From: an uncultured bacterium
GTDB taxonomy: Bacteria > Chloroflexota > Anaerolineae > J036 > Brachytrichaceae
Direction: 5' to 3'
Length of the DNA: 35,902 bases
NCBI GenBank assembly: GCA_903921365.1
Contig: CAIXPS010000141.1
Span: forward strand, 1 to 35,902
Below, one piece after another: positions 34,852-35,902 of the stretch (its first letter is position 1; every line of letters begins with the position of its first letter). Under the pieces are notes generated by a model. That model worked only from the letters and a program-made list of their open reading frames with translations, was not told the DNA's origin and searched no databases. The translations under genes were made by a program, and so were the position numbers.

Positions 34852-35616
34852 TTAACTTGTGCTGATGTTATTGAGTCATTGCCTGCATTGGCATTGGGCG
34901 CACTGGATGATCATGAGCGCCTGGATGTCACAGCACATATCGACGCGTGTTCTGGCTGCCAAACGCAGTATAGACAGTATGTTGATATCTCGCGCGGTCT
35001 GCTGGAGACTGTTCCTCAACGGTTCCCGCCCGCAGCATTGAAACGATCGTTGATGCTAGCCATCGACCCGCCAAAGAAGAATCGGGCAACACAGGTTCGC
35101 GCATGGTTCACTGGCGCCCAGTCGCTGCCAAGGTGGGCCTGGGGCAGTGCAATACTGGCTGTGTTGCTCGTCTTCAGTTTGCTCGGTGTTCGTTATGTGA
35201 GTATGCTTGACCAGCAAAACGGGCTGGCGCAGCAACTTCATGAACAGCAGGTAACGATTTCGGTCCTGACCGGAAATGAGAAGCAATCTATCGCGATGCT
35301 CGGAACTGCAAACGCCAAAGGGGCTACCGCAACTCTGATGTTCGATTCTCAGTCGGCAACGGGCGTCTTATTGCTTCACGATCTCCCAGTATTACCTGAT
35401 ACTCAGTCATACCAATTATGGTTGGTTGACTCGGCGGGTAAACGAGACAGTGGCGCGGTTTTTAACGTGTCGCCGGATAGTAATGGCGTGGCAACGCTGG
35501 TCATTTATGCGCCGCAGGCGCTGAAAAATTATGTCAAGTGCGGCGTCAGCATCGAGCCGCGCGGCGGTAGCCCAAAACCAACCGGCCCGGCAGCGCTAAC
35601 CGGAACGTATAGTTAG
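34843..35616 (+). CDS. Anti-sigma factor with zinc-binding N-terminus and RskA C-terminal domain
   Basis: A 257-residue single-pass membrane protein. The cytoplasmic part has the anti-sigma zinc motif HxxxCxxC (His32, Cys36, Cys39 in AHIDACSGCQTQY). A transmembrane helix spans about 98-119. The extracytoplasmic RskA-type domain has YQLWLVD and ends IEPRGGSPKPTGPAALTG. It is expected to hold the upstream ECF sigma factor inactive until regulated proteolysis. The frame also permits TTG starts at 34825 and 34834 in the nonamer array; ATG 34843 is the conservative choice. Confidence 0.9.
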   Translation: MSKLTCADVIESLPALALGALDDHERLDVTAHIDACSGCQTQYRQYVDISRGLLETVPQRFPPAALKRSLMLAIDPPKKNRATQVRAWFTGAQSLPRWAWGSAILAVLLVFSLLGVRYVSMLDQQNGLAQQLHEQQVTISVLTGNEKQSIAMLGTANAKGATATLMFDSQSATGVLLLHDLPVLPDTQSYQLWLVDSAGKRDSGAVFNVSPDSNGVATLVIYAPQALKNYVKCGVSIEPRGGSPKPTGPAALTGTYS

Positions 35617-35647
35617 CAGTCTCCATTGACGGAGATTTGCTCTTTTT
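35616..35647 (+). terminator. Rho-independent terminator after the anti-sigma factor
   Basis: GCA.TCTCC and GGAGA..TGC pair around a 6-nt loop with a small internal mismatch, followed by TCTTTTTC. It begins at the stop codon of the anti-sigma gene. Confidence 0.7.
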
Positions 35648-35734
35648 CAAATACATCCAAAACTCCAGAACTCAACGTTACTTGTACAGGACGTGATAAC
35701 CACAAGCGTCAGAGTGGTGAAGTGTCCGGTTACT

Positions 35735-35761
35735 AACGTTGTTAGTGTTGTTAATGTTGTT
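35735..35761. repeat. Nonamer array at the branching-enzyme breakpoint
   Basis: AACGTTGTT, AGTGTTGTT and AATGTTGTT follow one another exactly, and the truncated branching-enzyme frame begins within a few bases. The stretch 35648-35734 before it shows nothing recognisable. Confidence 0.9.
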
Positions 35762-35902
35762 CGCGAGTTATTTTAGGAAAAACAGAAGTACAAAGGTTTT
35801 TGCTTTCCAACATCAGGTTCTGGATGAAAGAATTTCACTTTGATGGATTCCGGTTTGATGGTGTTACCTCCATGCTTTATTTTGATCACGGCTTTCGCGA
35901 CA
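35755..35902 (+). pseudogene. 5'-truncated glycan branching enzyme fragment (runs off right edge)
   Basis: After an in-frame TAA at 35752-35754 the plus strand reads [17 protein letters not shown], then [20 protein letters not shown] and FDHGFRD at the window end. This is the region-II block of 1,4-alpha-glucan branching enzymes of the GH13_8 (eukaryote-like) type; the Asp of GFRFDGV is the catalytic nucleophile position. In intact enzymes several hundred residues precede this block; here they are absent and no ATG occurs before the Met of WMKEF. GC is low: 51 of 132 bases from 35771, about 39%, below the neighbouring genes. I judge it a headless remnant, but the part beyond the window is unseen. 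Confidence 0.72.

Overview
The window looks like a chromosomal segment of a Chloroflexota bacterium (Anaerolineae-like), by inference. The main reason is the cluster of giant membrane proteins that resemble the Chloroflexota/archaeal DUF2298 ('YYY') and Agl23-like (TIGR03663-type) families. ECF sigma/RskA, LepB and fatty-acid genes of ordinary bacterial type agree. No rRNA, CRISPR array, transposase or phage module was seen. One tRNA is present.

Layout. (1) 1-4172, minus strand: a LON-domain protein, plsX, fabF and a NERD-like membrane protein form a lipid-synthesis operon that ends in a clear hairpin terminator. Directly after it begins an alkaline-phosphatase-family gene that leaves the window at the left edge. 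(2) 4363-8154, plus strand: a pentose operon with araB-type ribulokinase, a TIM-barrel sugar isomerase/epimerase, signal peptidase I and an araD-type 4-epimerase. (3) 8160-25368, minus strand: a 17-kb block of five polytopic membrane glycosyltransferase-type genes (660, 1757, 858, 606 and 1228 codons), a methyltransferase and a GNAT acetyltransferase. The remains of a DUF1156 DNA methylase lie in the middle. (4) 25344-26243, plus strand: a divergent methyltransferase. (5) 26323-33222, minus strand: rmd, gmd, phosphohexomutase, tatD, polyprenyl synthase, GT2 glycosyltransferase and rnhB, tightly packed with ATGA overlaps. (6) 33315-33989: tRNA-Ser(CGA) followed 10 nt later by a small zinc-ribbon membrane protein. 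(7) 34199-35616, plus strand: ECF sigma factor and RskA-type anti-sigma factor with a terminator. (8) 35755 to the right edge: a headless, AT-richer fragment of a glycan branching enzyme.

Blocks 3-5 could together make a surface glycan. The mutase, Gmd and Rmd lead towards GDP-D-rhamnose. A polyprenyl synthase could supply the lipid carrier and GT2 could add sugar inside the cell. The GT-C-like and DUF2298 membrane proteins could use lipid-linked sugars outside. This assembly is inference; no oligosaccharyltransferase or flippase was identified here.

The most unusual DNA-level signal is a set of short iterated arrays. Intergenic gaps carry tandem 7-mers or 9-mers, often as inverted pairs, and G/A-rich 7-8-mer arrays lie inside the open frames of four of the five membrane glycosyltransferase genes. 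Several arrays coincide with damaged or extended gene ends: the RNase HII tail, the DUF1156 remnant, the anti-sigma start and the branching-enzyme breakpoint.
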